NCBI GenBank assembly: GCA_963728785.1
Contig: CAVSKV010000004.1
Coordinates: forward strand, 1,116,001-1,180,000
Direction of reading: 5' to 3'
DNA from: JAGWRI01 sp963728785
GTDB taxonomy: Bacteria; Gemmatimonadota; Gemmatimonadetes; Gemmatimonadales; Gemmatimonadaceae
DNA length: 64,000 nucleotides
The notes below the pieces were generated by a model. The model was not told the origin of the DNA. It searched no databases and was given only the letters and a program-made list of their open reading frames with translations. Below, piece after piece: positions 45,035 through 54,856 of this stretch. The translations under genes were made by a program, and so were the position numbers. Position 1 is the stretch's first letter. Every line of letters begins with the position of its first letter.

Positions 45035-46626
45035 CAGTTGATCCCTCCCGTGTCGTCGCTCATCGTTGCCCGCGTCTGCACGGTCTGCACGAACCGCTCC
45101 ACCGTCGGCTCCATGCGCCGCAGCACCGGCTGGGGATAGATGCCGAGCCAGACGATGGCGGCCAGCAAGGGCACGAGCAGCGCCACCTCGCGGCGGTTGA
45201 GGTCCGGTATGTGGGCGTTTACCGGCTTGTCCAACTTGTTGAACAACACCCGTTGGATGGCCCACAACAGATACGCGGCCGAGAAGATCACGGCGGTAGT
45301 GGCGATGAAGGCGAACACCGGATAGGTGCGGAAGGCGCCGACCAGCACCAGGAACTCACCCACGAACCCGTTGGTGCCGGGCACGCCGATGCTGCTGAAC
45401 GCGACGAGCGTGAGCGTCGCCGAGAACACCGGGACCACGCGGGCGATGCCGCCGTAATCGTCGATGAGGCGCGTGTGCCGCCGCTCGTAGATCATGCCGA
45501 CGAGAAAGAACAGCGCGCCGGTGGAGATGCCGTGGTTGATCATCACCATCAGCGCGCCCTGCACGCTCTGCACGGTGAGGGCGAAGATGCCGAGCATCAC
45601 GAATCCCAGATGGCTCACCGACGAATAGGCCACGAGTTTCTTGAAATCCGGCTGGACCAGGGAGACGAGGGCGCCGTACACGATGCCGACCACAGCCAGC
45701 GTGAGGATGATGCCGCGCACGGTGGGGTTGGTGGCGGCACCAGGGAACAGCGGCACGGCCAGCCGCAGGAATCCGAACGTTCCCAGTTTGAGCATGATGC
45801 TGGCCAGGACCACCGACCCTGGGGTCGGCGCCTCGACGTGCGCATCGGGCAACCAGGTGTGGAACGGAAACATCGGCACCTTCACCGCGAACGCCAGGAA
45901 GAAGGCACCGAACAGCCAGAGGCCGGCGGCCGGCGAGAACCTGGCCGCGGCGAGGATCGCATCGTAGCTGAAGTTCGGGATGCCGGTGAGCCGCGACTTG
46001 GCCGCCAGGCCGAGATAGACGATGGCGACCAGCATGAGCAGCGAGCCGACCATCGTGTAGAGGAAGAACTTGAGACTCGCGTAGATGCGGCGGTCCCCGC
46101 CCCACACACCGATGATGAAGTACATCGGCACGAGCATCACTTCCCACATCACGTAGAACAGGAACAGATCGAGCGCCATGAACACGCCGAGCATACCTGC
46201 CGTGAGGATGAGCAGGAGGGCGTAGTACGAGTGGGTGCGTTTGCGAATGCTGGTCCAGCTGCCCAACACGGCCAGCACCATTATGGACGTGGTGAGCAGG
46301 ATCATCATCAGCGAAATGCCGTCGATGCCGACCGTGAACCGGATACCCCACGATGGGATCCACGGGATGCTGTACGTCGCCTGCCAGCCGGCGGCGGCGG
46401 GATCGAACGACCACCAGAGGCCGATCGAAACCACGAATTCGACGACGAACGTCACGAGGGCCATCAGGCGAGGGGTCTTCGCCGTGCCCGAGGCCACGTC
46501 GTCGTCGCCGGGGGCGCCGCCGGGCAAGCCCAGCAGCCAGATGGCGATGGCGCCCACCGCCGGCACGACGAGCAGCACCGGAAGCACCCAGTGCATGTAG
46601 CCGATGGAGGTCAGGAACTCGTTCAT
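45034..46626 (-). CDS. nuoM: NADH-quinone oxidoreductase subunit M
   Basis: 530 residues, second antiporter-like subunit; includes the conserved Glu helix MWEVMLVPMYF and FPFHTWLPDAHVEAPT. The start ATG at 46626 overlaps the nuoL stop (ATGA). Confidence 0.97.
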   Translation of the reverse strand: MNEFLTSIGYMHWVLPVLLVVPAVGAIAIWLLGLPGGAPGDDDVASGTAKTPRLMALVTFVVEFVVSIGLWWSFDPAAAGWQATYSIPWIPSWGIRFTVGIDGISLMMILLTTSIMVLAVLGSWTSIRKRTHSYYALLLILTAGMLGVFMALDLFLFYVMWEVMLVPMYFIIGVWGGDRRIYASLKFFLYTMVGSLLMLVAIVYLGLAAKSRLTGIPNFSYDAILAAARFSPAAGLWLFGAFFLAFAVKVPMFPFHTWLPDAHVEAPTPGSVVLASIMLKLGTFGFLRLAVPLFPGAATNPTVRGIILTLAVVGIVYGALVSLVQPDFKKLVAYSSVSHLGFVMLGIFALTVQSVQGALMVMINHGISTGALFFLVGMIYERRHTRLIDDYGGIARVVPVFSATLTLVAFSSIGVPGTNGFVGEFLVLVGAFRTYPVFAFIATTAVIFSAAYLLWAIQRVLFNKLDKPVNAHIPDLNRREVALLVPLLAAIVWLGIYPQPVLRRMEPTVERFVQTVQTRATMSDDTGGIN

Positions 46627-48824
46627 GGCAGCACCGCGTGGTGGAAGGCACCGAGCACCAGCAGGACGCCCAGGACGAGCACCCACGCGTACGTGCCGAG
46701 CTGTCCGGACTGGAGCTGCGAGCCCAGCCAGCCGGTAATCCGCGCCGCCCAGGCACTGCCGTTCACGAGCAGTCCGTCGATCAATCCGACGTCGACGCCG
46801 CGCCAGAGCACGTTGCGCGAGACCTCGTACACGGGTTTCACCACCGTCGCGTCGTAGATCTCATCCACGTAGTACTTGTTGGCGAGCACGCGTTCGAAGC
46901 CCTCTTCGGGCTTGGCCTGCGACTTGGCAACGAGTGCTGCGGGCTTGAGCACGACAACGGCCGTCGCGATGCCGGCGATGGCGACGGCCACCGCCACGGC
47001 GATCAGCAGGCCCTCGGTACTCGGGGCCACTTCCGCGCCGGCGCCGATCACCTTGACGGTACCGGCGCCCACCACGGGATCGAGCCAGTGCTCGAGGAGG
47101 CCGGTGGGCCCCAGCGGAATCGCGTGGGTGAGGATCTCCGGCAGGTTGAACCAGCCGCCGATCGCGGCGAGGATGCCGAGCACGACGAGCGGCCCGGTCA
47201 TGATCCAGGGGGCCTCGTGCAGATGTTCGCGCTCCTTCTCCCCGGTCCGGTTGGGGCCGTGAAAAGTGTAGAGCATGAGCCGGGTCATGTAGATGGCGGT
47301 GAGCAAGGCCGCGGCGAGGCCGAGGGCGTACGCCCCGTACAGCACGGCGGTGCCGGGCACGCCGAGCCAGCTGGCCTGGGCGAGCGTACTCCCCTGGGCG
47401 CGGGCGAACACGGTGCCCAGGATCTCGTCCTTGGAGAAGAAGCCCGAGAACGGCGGCACACCCGAAATCGCGAGGGTGGCGATCCACATGAGCACCCATG
47501 TGAGCTTCATGTACCGCTTGAGGCCGCCCATGTTGCGCATGTCCTGGGCGTCGTCGTGGTTGTGGGTGTGGTGGTACGCCTCGTGCATCATGTGGATCAC
47601 GGATCCGGCACCGAGGAAGAGCAGGCCCTTGAAGAAGGCATGCGTCATCAGGTGGAAGATGCCGGCCACGTACGCCCCGGCCCCGACGCCCACGAACATG
47701 TAACCCAACTGGGAGACGGTGGAGTACGCGAGCACCTTCTTGATGTCCCACTGCTTGAGGCCGATGGTGGCGGCGAACAGCGCCGTGACCGCGCCCACGA
47801 CGACCACGGTGAGCCCGGCCACGGGCGCCGCGGCAAACAGGAAGTTGCTGCGCGCGATCAGGTACACGCCTGCCGTGACCATGGTGGCGGCGTGGATGAG
47901 GGCGGACACCGGAGTCGGGCCGGCCATCGCGTCGGGCAGCCAGATGTACAGCGGTATCTGGGCGCTCTTGCCGGCGCATCCGAGGAAGAAGAACAGGCAG
48001 ATGGTCGTGATCAGCGCGCCGCCGAAGACGATCTGGCCCGACTGAGCCTGCAGGGCGCCGAAGTCGAGCGTGCCGAAATTCGCGAACAGCAGGAACATCG
48101 CGATGAGGAATCCGAAGTCGCCGATGCGGTTGACGATGAACGCCTTCTTGCCGGCGTCGGCGTTGGCCTTTTCGCTGAACCAGAACCCGATGAGCAAGTA
48201 CGAGCAGAGGCCGACGCCCTCCCAGCCGATGAACAGCAGCGGGTAGTTGGCGCCGAGCACCAGCACGAGCATGAAGAACACGAACAGGTTCAGGTAGGCG
48301 AAGTAGCGCGGGTACCCCGGGTCCTCGCGCATATAGCCGACGCTGAACAGGTGGATGAGCATGCCGACGCCGGTCACCACGAGCACCATGACCATCGACA
48401 GCTGGTCGAGGCGGAACGCGGCATCCACGGTCAGGTCCCCCACCGGCATCCACGCGAAGTACCGCTGCACGAAGGGCGCCGTCATGTCGGGCACGGCGCG
48501 CATCGTGAGGAAGATCGCGACCGCGAGCAGGAAGGCGGCGACGAGGACGCCCGCCCCGACCACGCTCGTGATCGCGGCAAAGCGATGGCGCGCCGCCGGG
48601 TGCTCGGCGTGCTCCGCGGGATGGGCGCCGGCCGCGTCCCCGGCCGGCGCGTCGTGCGGCGCGGCGCCCGGATCGGCCGGCCCGAAATGGGCCACCGCGG
48701 CCAGCGCCAATGCGCCGTTGATCAGGAATCCGAGCAACGGCAGGAGCGGGATGGCCCACATCCAGGCGGCGATGGTGCCGGCCAGCGGATGGGGCCCCGC
48801 GAAGGCAGCAGTTTGAAGGAGCAT
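46623..48824 (-). CDS. nuoL: NADH-quinone oxidoreductase subunit L
   Basis: 733 residues; large antiporter-like subunit with WEGVGLCSYLLIGFW, LYIWLPDAMAGPTPVSALIHAATMV split over two helices, and a long C-terminal arm helix. It has an unusual His/Ala-rich cytoplasmic or periplasmic loop around residue 60 (HPAEHAEHPAARHRF). Starts at the ATG overlapping nuoK. Confidence 0.97.
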   Translation of the reverse strand: MLLQTAAFAGPHPLAGTIAAWMWAIPLLPLLGFLINGALALAAVAHFGPADPGAAPHDAPAGDAAGAHPAEHAEHPAARHRFAAITSVVGAGVLVAAFLLAVAIFLTMRAVPDMTAPFVQRYFAWMPVGDLTVDAAFRLDQLSMVMVLVVTGVGMLIHLFSVGYMREDPGYPRYFAYLNLFVFFMLVLVLGANYPLLFIGWEGVGLCSYLLIGFWFSEKANADAGKKAFIVNRIGDFGFLIAMFLLFANFGTLDFGALQAQSGQIVFGGALITTICLFFFLGCAGKSAQIPLYIWLPDAMAGPTPVSALIHAATMVTAGVYLIARSNFLFAAAPVAGLTVVVVGAVTALFAATIGLKQWDIKKVLAYSTVSQLGYMFVGVGAGAYVAGIFHLMTHAFFKGLLFLGAGSVIHMMHEAYHHTHNHDDAQDMRNMGGLKRYMKLTWVLMWIATLAISGVPPFSGFFSKDEILGTVFARAQGSTLAQASWLGVPGTAVLYGAYALGLAAALLTAIYMTRLMLYTFHGPNRTGEKEREHLHEAPWIMTGPLVVLGILAAIGGWFNLPEILTHAIPLGPTGLLEHWLDPVVGAGTVKVIGAGAEVAPSTEGLLIAVAVAVAIAGIATAVVVLKPAALVAKSQAKPEEGFERVLANKYYVDEIYDATVVKPVYEVSRNVLWRGVDVGLIDGLLVNGSAWAARITGWLGSQLQSGQLGTYAWVLVLGVLLVLGAFHHAVLP

Positions 48825-49117
48825 CAGCCCTTCAGCAGGTTGATGTTCTGAAGGTCGACCGTGTGCCGGTGGCGGAAGAGCGCGATGATGATCGCGAGGC
48901 CAACGGCGGCTTCGGCAGCCGCGACGGTCATCACGAGAAAGACGAACACCTGCCCGCCGGCCCCGTATTCCCGCGCGAACGCGATGAAGGTCAGGTTCAC
49001 GGCGTTGAGCATCAGCTCCACGCACATGAAGAGGATGATGGCGTTGCGGCGCGTAAGCACGCCGATCACCCCGATCGTGAACAGGACGGCGGAGAAGAAC
49101 AGCGACTCAGCGAGCAT
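48824..49117 (-). CDS. nuoK: NADH-quinone oxidoreductase subunit K
   Basis: 97 residues, three helices; conserved Glu residues in the FMCVELMLNAVNL and AAAEAAVGLAI helices that take part in the proton path. Overlaps nuoJ by 11 bp and nuoL by one base. Confidence 0.96.
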   Translation of the reverse strand: MLAESLFFSAVLFTIGVIGVLTRRNAIILFMCVELMLNAVNLTFIAFAREYGAGGQVFVFLVMTVAAAEAAVGLAIIIALFRHRHTVDLQNINLLKG

Positions 49118-49655
49118 CGGGCCTCCGGATTCCCAGGACCACGGCGCCGACGATGGCGGCGAGCAGCACCACGCTCGTGATTTCGAAGGGCAGCAGATAT
49201 TGGTGGAACAGCGCCCCGGCAAAGGGGGCGATGGCGCCTTGCGTGGCGACCTGCGCGGCCTCGTATCCCTCGGGGAGCGTGTATGGCGCGGCCGGCACGC
49301 CGCGGACCAGCGCGAAAAGTTCCGCCACGAGCGCGATCCCCACGGCGCCGGCGGCGAGCTTCCACCACAGGCCCCGCGCGTCGGCCGTCTGCGACGGTTC
49401 GCCGAGATTGAGCAGCATGACCACGAACAGGAACACCACCATGATCGCGCCCGCATATACGAGCACTTGGATGATGCCGATGAACTCGGCATCGAGCATC
49501 ACGTACAGGGCCGCCAGGCTGAACATCACCACCACCAGCCACATGGCAGCCGCCACGGGACTGCGGCGCGTGACGAAGACCAGCGCCGACACGATGGCGA
49601 TGAGCCCGAACAGGTAGAAGTGAAAGGCGTAGAACAGGGACGGCGCGTCGGGCAT
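49107..49655 (-). CDS. nuoJ: NADH-quinone oxidoreductase subunit J
   Basis: 182 residues; five-helix membrane subunit. The VQVLVYAGAIMVVFLFVVML helix (with a Tyr-Ala-Gly pi-bulge region) is diagnostic. ATG overlaps nuoI (TGATG). Confidence 0.95.
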   Translation of the reverse strand: MPDAPSLFYAFHFYLFGLIAIVSALVFVTRRSPVAAAMWLVVVMFSLAALYVMLDAEFIGIIQVLVYAGAIMVVFLFVVMLLNLGEPSQTADARGLWWKLAAGAVGIALVAELFALVRGVPAAPYTLPEGYEAAQVATQGAIAPFAGALFHQYLLPFEITSVVLLAAIVGAVVLGIRRPDAR

Positions 49656-50152
49656 CACTCCCCCTTGGGATCGGCGGGATCCCACATCTCACACACCGGA
49701 TGCGTCTGCGCCGTCAGCCGTTCGAGGTCGTACACGAACCCCTCCCGGCTGTATTCCGAATTCTCGTAGTGCCGCCCGACGTGAATCGCCTCTTCCGGGC
49801 AGACCTCCTGGCAGTAGCCGCAGAAGATGCAGCGGAATTCGTCGATCTCGAACAGCAGCGGGTAGCGGTTGCCCTGCTCGTCCTCGCCGGGCACCAGCTT
49901 GATGCAGTTGGCCGGACAGATCGACGGGCACAGCCCGCAGGCCACGCACTTCGCCTTGCCGTCCTCGGTCGTCAGCATGCGGTGCGTGCCCCGCCAGCGC
50001 GGCGAAAGCGACTTCTTCTGCTCAGGATACTGCGTCGTCACCTTCTGCGGATTGAGCAGGTGCTTGGCCGTGAGCGCCATGCCCTTGAGCGTCGCGCGCA
50101 GGTAGCTCGTCTGCTCGATCGGACGATCCATGATCTTGACGCCGATTGCCAT
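49655..50152 (-). CDS. nuoI: NADH-quinone oxidoreductase subunit I
   Basis: 165 residues; carries clusters N6a and N6b through two ferredoxin motifs, CVACGLCPSICPANC and CIFCGYCQEVCP. Starts at the ATG overlapping nuoH; the long frame upstream is antisense of nuoH. Confidence 0.97.
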   Translation of the reverse strand: MAIGVKIMDRPIEQTSYLRATLKGMALTAKHLLNPQKVTTQYPEQKKSLSPRWRGTHRMLTTEDGKAKCVACGLCPSICPANCIKLVPGEDEQGNRYPLLFEIDEFRCIFCGYCQEVCPEEAIHVGRHYENSEYSREGFVYDLERLTAQTHPVCEMWDPADPKGE

Positions 50153-51432
50153 CAGGTGCGGCCCTCCGTCGTCAACGGCGAGCGCGCCGCGATGGCCTGC
50201 AGCTTGTCGACGTTGCGCTTGTCGAGTCTCGAATACGCGGGACTGATCAGGCGGCCGCGATCGATCAGGAAGAACAGGATGACGACCAGCACCACGTTGA
50301 GCGCGAGCAGCGAGAGGCCGAGCCGCCACGACCCGCGCGCCACGCCAGCGGCGTCGAGTCCCAGGATGGCGCTCGCCATCACCACGATGTAGCCCAGTGA
50401 CAGGGGCAGCATGAACTTCCACCCCAGCGCCATCAGCTGGTCGTAGCGGAAGCGCGGCAGCGTCCAGCGGATCCACATGAAGAAGAACAGGAAGAACGTC
50501 ACCTTGAAGGCGAAGAACCCGCCCGTGGCCAGGGTCTTCCACGCGCTCCATGGGGCGAGGTCCCAGTGCCCCGGAATGCCCCAGCCGCCGAAGAACAGCG
50601 TGACCATCAACGCGCTCGACGTCAGCATGTTCGCGTATTCGGCGATGAAGAACATGGCGAACTTCATCGCGCTGTATTCCGAGTGGTAGCCGGCGACCAG
50701 CTCCGATTCCGCCTCGGGCAGATCGAACGGCAGGCGGTTGGTCTCGGCGAACGCCGCCACCAGGAAGATCAGGAACGCGATCGTGAGTCCGAGCACGTTC
50801 CACATCCCCCGCGCCTGCTGGAGCACGATCTCGTTGAGCGCCACGTTGCCGGACAGGAGCAGCACCGGGATCGTGGACATGCCCATCGCGATCTCGTAGG
50901 ACACCATCTGGGCGCTGGACCGCAGCCCGCCGAGGAGCGCGTACTTGTTGTTGGAACTCCACCCCGCGAGCACGATGCCGTACACGCCCAGCGACGAGAC
51001 GGCCAGGATGAACAGGTACCCCACCGGCAGCGGCGCCACGACCATGTCGATCAGTCCCCAGCGCGTGGGCAGCGGGGACGCGAACGGGATCACGCACCAA
51101 GTGAGGAGCGCCGGCACGAACGCAAGGGCCGGCGCGAGCACGAACAGCGGGAGATTGGCCTGTCCCGGATACGTCTCTTCCTTCATGAAGTTCTTGAGCC
51201 CGTCAGCCGCCGGTTGGAGCAGGCCACCCGGTCCCACGCGATTGGGGCCATGCCGGTCCTGGATCCACGCCGAGATCTTGCGCTCGGCCAGCGTGAGCAG
51301 AGCCACCGCCGTGAGATAGACGACGAAGACCACGAGAATCTTGATCGCGGTGGCCACGAGGTACACGGTGGTGGACGGCGGCGGGAGCTGGGGGGTGGCC
51401 ATCTGGAGCAGCGGACGGACGAGGGCGTTCAT
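50152..51432 (-). CDS. nuoH: NADH-quinone oxidoreductase subunit H
   Basis: 426 residues; quinone-chamber membrane subunit. AERKISAWIQDRHGPNRVGP near residue 50 and FAETNRLPFDLPEAESELVAGY in the middle are family hallmarks. ATG overlaps nuoG (ATGA). Confidence 0.97.
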   Translation of the reverse strand: MNALVRPLLQMATPQLPPPSTTVYLVATAIKILVVFVVYLTAVALLTLAERKISAWIQDRHGPNRVGPGGLLQPAADGLKNFMKEETYPGQANLPLFVLAPALAFVPALLTWCVIPFASPLPTRWGLIDMVVAPLPVGYLFILAVSSLGVYGIVLAGWSSNNKYALLGGLRSSAQMVSYEIAMGMSTIPVLLLSGNVALNEIVLQQARGMWNVLGLTIAFLIFLVAAFAETNRLPFDLPEAESELVAGYHSEYSAMKFAMFFIAEYANMLTSSALMVTLFFGGWGIPGHWDLAPWSAWKTLATGGFFAFKVTFFLFFFMWIRWTLPRFRYDQLMALGWKFMLPLSLGYIVVMASAILGLDAAGVARGSWRLGLSLLALNVVLVVILFFLIDRGRLISPAYSRLDKRNVDKLQAIAARSPLTTEGRT

Positions 51433-52997
51433 GCCATGGCCCCCACGGCGGCGCTCGTTACTGTCGCGCCCTTGAGCCCGAGCGAATCGTAGGACATGCC
51501 GGCGAATTCCGGGTGCGACGCCGCCAGCGCGGCGAAGACCTCGTGGGCCTGCCGGTAATCGGCGGGTTCGCCGAGCGCGGCGAGCAGATCGCTGAGCGCC
51601 AGCCAGCTGGGCCGCGAGAAGCCCGGGCCCGACCTGGCCTGGCGGAACCGCTGGACGCGGCCCCGCAGGTTGACGAACGTGCCCTCTTCTTCCACGACGT
51701 TGGTGATCGGCAGTACCACCGACGCGGCGTGACGCGCCCAGGCGGGAAGCGTCGTGCCGATGACGATGATCGCGCCGGCCCTGGCTACGTCGGGCGCGTC
51801 CAGGCCGGCCAACTCTTCGTCGGCCACGACCAGCACGTCGCCCCGCTGGAGATCCCCCAGGGGCGCCGACCGGCGCGCGAGCCCCAGGAGTTCCGCGCCG
51901 CGGGCGTTCGCGGCCAGGTCCGCGCGCCGGGCCAGATCCGGAACGCCGGGCAGCGGCGCTTCGTCGCCCCGGCGCACGCGGAACGCGCCCTTCCCGCCCG
52001 TCTTCGTGACCAGCCGCGACAGGAGAAACAGGGCTTCGTTGGGCAGCCCGGGCGAAGCGAGCACGTAGGCGCGCTTGCCTTCGAGCACCGACGCGGCGGT
52101 GGCCACGGCGGCTTCCCAATCCGCGGCCGCCAGGGTGGCTCCCTGACGCACCATGGGCAGTTCCACACGGTCCTGCCGGTTCATCCAGCGGTAGTCCAGC
52201 CGCCCCTGATCGCACATGAAGTACTGGTTCACGGCGTCGTTTGGGCGCGGGCGCAGCCGCACGACCATGTTGTCGCGCGTCTCGACGATCATGTTGCACC
52301 CCTGCGAGCAGCCGGGGCAGATGGACGCGGTGCGATCCACCTCCCAGGCGCGCACCTTGTTGAGCGAATCCTTGGACAGCAACGCGCCCACCGGACAAAG
52401 CTCGATGACGTTGCCGGCCCACGGGTGCGTGAGGTCACGGCCTTCGAATTTGCCGATCAGCGCGCGGTCACCCCGCTCGCTCACGTTGAGCGCGGCGTCG
52501 TGCGCCACGTCGTCCATGAAACGCACGCAGCGCGTGCACAGGATGCACCGGTTGGCTACGTACATCACGTCGCCGCCGAAGTCCTCCACGGGGTTGAACC
52601 GCTTGCCGTCGCGCAACCGGCCCTCGGCGCGGCCTTCCTGATAGGTGTAGTCCTGCAGCTCGCACTCGCCTGCCTGGTCACAGATCGGGCAGTCGAGCGG
52701 ATGGTTGATGAGCAGCAGCTCGAGCACGCCTTTGCGCGCCTCGAGCGCCTTCGGTGAATGAACATGCACCACCTGCCCTTCGCTCACTGCAGTGGCGCAG
52801 GACGGCGCCAGCTTGGGCATCTTCTCGACTTCCACGAGGCACATGCGACACACGCCGGCCACGGGGAGCGCGGCGTGGTAGCAGTAGTGGGGCACGAGAA
52901 TACCCGCTGCCTTGGCCGCCTCGAGGATCGAAGTGCCGGACGGCACCGACACCGCGCGCCCTTCGATGGTCAGGTTGATCATCTTGGCATCGGCCAT
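51429..52997 (-). CDS. nuoG: NADH-quinone oxidoreductase subunit G, short form with N7 motif
   Basis: 522 residues against 780-910 in Thermus and E. coli. The N-terminal half is complete: [2Fe-2S] N1b cysteines in HYCYHAALPVAGVCRMC, the His-Cys motif HPLDCPICDQAGEC, and CILCTRC with CPVGAL. After it comes CPGCSQGC plus a Cys 27 residues on (FMCDQGR), the C-x2-C-x3-C-x27-C pattern of cluster N7. The molybdopterin-like C-terminal domain is cut short. The ATG directly follows the nuoF stop. Confidence 0.95.
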   Translation of the reverse strand: MADAKMINLTIEGRAVSVPSGTSILEAAKAAGILVPHYCYHAALPVAGVCRMCLVEVEKMPKLAPSCATAVSEGQVVHVHSPKALEARKGVLELLLINHPLDCPICDQAGECELQDYTYQEGRAEGRLRDGKRFNPVEDFGGDVMYVANRCILCTRCVRFMDDVAHDAALNVSERGDRALIGKFEGRDLTHPWAGNVIELCPVGALLSKDSLNKVRAWEVDRTASICPGCSQGCNMIVETRDNMVVRLRPRPNDAVNQYFMCDQGRLDYRWMNRQDRVELPMVRQGATLAAADWEAAVATAASVLEGKRAYVLASPGLPNEALFLLSRLVTKTGGKGAFRVRRGDEAPLPGVPDLARRADLAANARGAELLGLARRSAPLGDLQRGDVLVVADEELAGLDAPDVARAGAIIVIGTTLPAWARHAASVVLPITNVVEEEGTFVNLRGRVQRFRQARSGPGFSRPSWLALSDLLAALGEPADYRQAHEVFAALAASHPEFAGMSYDSLGLKGATVTSAAVGAMA

Positions 52998-54311
52998 TTA
53001 CGCCACCGCCGGGACCATATGGACCGTCTTCTTCTTGATGAGCGCTTCGAAGTCGCCGCGGAACTTCTGGAGACCCGACACCACCGGCACGGCGCACGAG
53101 TCGCTGAGTACGCAGATGGTCTTACCGGTCATGTTGTCAGCGATCTCGAGCAGCGTGTCGAGGTCTTCGGTCGAACCATCGCCGGCCACGATTCGCTCCA
53201 GGATGCGCGTCGTCCACGAGGTGCCCTCGCGGCACTGCGTGCATTGGGCGCAACTCTCGTGGGCGAAGAAACGCGCCGCCCGGGCGATCTGCTTGACCAG
53301 GTTCTGCGCGTCGTCGATCACGATCACGCCGCCCGACCCGAGCATGGTGCCCTGGTCCACGAAGCCTTCATAGTCCATGAAGCTGGCCTCGGCCTCATCC
53401 ACCGTCTGGATGGGCACCGAGATGCCGCCGGGGATGATGGCCTTGAATCGTCGGCCGGGTTTGGGACCGCCACAGAGGTCGTACAGGAAGTCCTTGAACG
53501 GGAAGCCGAGCGGCACTTCGTAGTTGCCGGGGCGCTGCACGTTGCCGCATACCGAGAACAGCTTGGTGCCCGGGCTCTTCGGGTTGTCGGCCCGGCCGAA
53601 CTTCTTGTACCAGTCCGACCCGTTGTTGAGAATGTGCGGCACCGCGGCCAGCGTCTCGACGTTGTTGATGGTGGTTGGCTGCCCGAACACGCCCGACACC
53701 GCCGGAAATGGCGGCTTGATCCGCGGGTTCCCGCGCCGCCCCTCGATGGAATTCATGAGGGCGGTTTCTTCGCCGCAGATGTACGCGCCGGCGCCCTTGT
53801 GCACGTAGATGTTGATGGTCTTGCCGCTGCCCATGGCGTTCGTGCCGAGGATCCCGGCGGCGTAGGCTTCCTTGAGGGCGGCTTCCACGCGCACCAGCGG
53901 ATCGGTGAACTCGCCGCGGATGTAGATGTAGCAGGTCTCGGCGCCGATCGCGTAGGCGCCGATGGCGCACCCTTCGATGAGCCCGTGCGGCGTCCAGCGC
54001 ATGATCTCGCGATCCTTGAACGTGCCGGGCTCGGACTCGTCGGCGTTGCAGCACAGGTAATGCGGCTTGCCGTCGTCGAGCTTCATGAACGACCACTTGA
54101 TGCCGGTCGGGAAGCCGGCCCCGCCGCGCCCGCGCAGTCCCGAGTCCTTGACGATGCTCACGATTTCGAGGGGGGCCATGCCGAGCGCCTTCTGGAGCGC
54201 CACGTACCCGCCGCGCTTCTTCCAACCGTCGAGCGTGATCGCCTCGGGGTCGCCGAAGTGCTTGGAAAGCACCAGCGCTTCGCGGTCGTGGGGTTGGTGC
54301 GGATATCCCAT
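52998..54311 (-). CDS. nuoF: NADH-quinone oxidoreductase subunit F
   Basis: 437 residues; NADH and FMN binding with GRGGAGFPTGIKWS, GAGAYICGEETALM and the [4Fe-4S] N3 cysteines in ESCAQCTQCREGT. The ATG at 54311 shares a base with the nuoE stop (TAATG). Confidence 0.97.
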   Translation of the reverse strand: MGYPHQPHDREALVLSKHFGDPEAITLDGWKKRGGYVALQKALGMAPLEIVSIVKDSGLRGRGGAGFPTGIKWSFMKLDDGKPHYLCCNADESEPGTFKDREIMRWTPHGLIEGCAIGAYAIGAETCYIYIRGEFTDPLVRVEAALKEAYAAGILGTNAMGSGKTINIYVHKGAGAYICGEETALMNSIEGRRGNPRIKPPFPAVSGVFGQPTTINNVETLAAVPHILNNGSDWYKKFGRADNPKSPGTKLFSVCGNVQRPGNYEVPLGFPFKDFLYDLCGGPKPGRRFKAIIPGGISVPIQTVDEAEASFMDYEGFVDQGTMLGSGGVIVIDDAQNLVKQIARAARFFAHESCAQCTQCREGTSWTTRILERIVAGDGSTEDLDTLLEIADNMTGKTICVLSDSCAVPVVSGLQKFRGDFEALIKKKTVHMVPAVA

Positions 54312-54856
54312 TAGGCCAGACCCGCCAGGATATCGGGGATCCTCTCCGGGGTCACCGATTCCAGGAAGCGTTCGTTGATCATCACCGGCGTGGCGAACCC
54401 GCAGGCGCCCAGACATTCGACCTCGATGACCGTGAACTTGCCGTCGCCCGACGTGACGCCAAGCTCTTCACAGCGCGTCTGGCGCAGGAAGGCGTCGCGA
54501 ACGGCCTCGGCGCCGCACACCGCGCACGGCGACGTCGTGCACACCTGGATGAAGTATTTGCCCACCGGGTGCTGGTGGTACATGGAATAGAAAGTGACCA
54601 CGCCCTTCACGTAGGCCGGTGTGAGTTCCAGCACCTGGGCGACCTCGGCCATGGCCTCTTCGCTGATCCAGCCGCGGTCTTCCTGCACCATCCACAGCGC
54701 CGGCAACAGGCCGGCGCGCCTGGTGGGATACCGGGTGAGCACGGCGTCGAGCTGCTGGCGCCGAGGGCCCACGAACACCGGCGTGTAGGGTTCGGAATGC
54801 GCGCCGTGCGACGTATCGGCTGGTGCTTCCACGCCGCCCATCTCTCTCGTGCTCAC
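54311..54856 (-). CDS. nuoE: NADH-quinone oxidoreductase subunit E
   Basis: 181 residues; thioredoxin-like [2Fe-2S] N1a subunit with cysteines in QVCTTSPC and VECLGACGFA. The GTG at 54856 forms a GTGA overlap with nuoD; an ATG five codons later is an alternative. The first ~28 residues are a poorly conserved, His/Glu/Pro-containing tail. Confidence 0.94.
   Translation of the reverse strand: MSTREMGGVEAPADTSHGAHSEPYTPVFVGPRRQQLDAVLTRYPTRRAGLLPALWMVQEDRGWISEEAMAEVAQVLELTPAYVKGVVTFYSMYHQHPVGKYFIQVCTTSPCAVCGAEAVRDAFLRQTRCEELGVTSGDGKFTVIEVECLGACGFATPVMINERFLESVTPERIPDILAGLA

Noticed and set aside
46353..48851. 832-codon plus-strand open frame opposite nuoL and nuoM
   Set aside because: Antisense shadow of two secure complex I genes; the translation is Arg/Gly/His/Glu-rich throughout.
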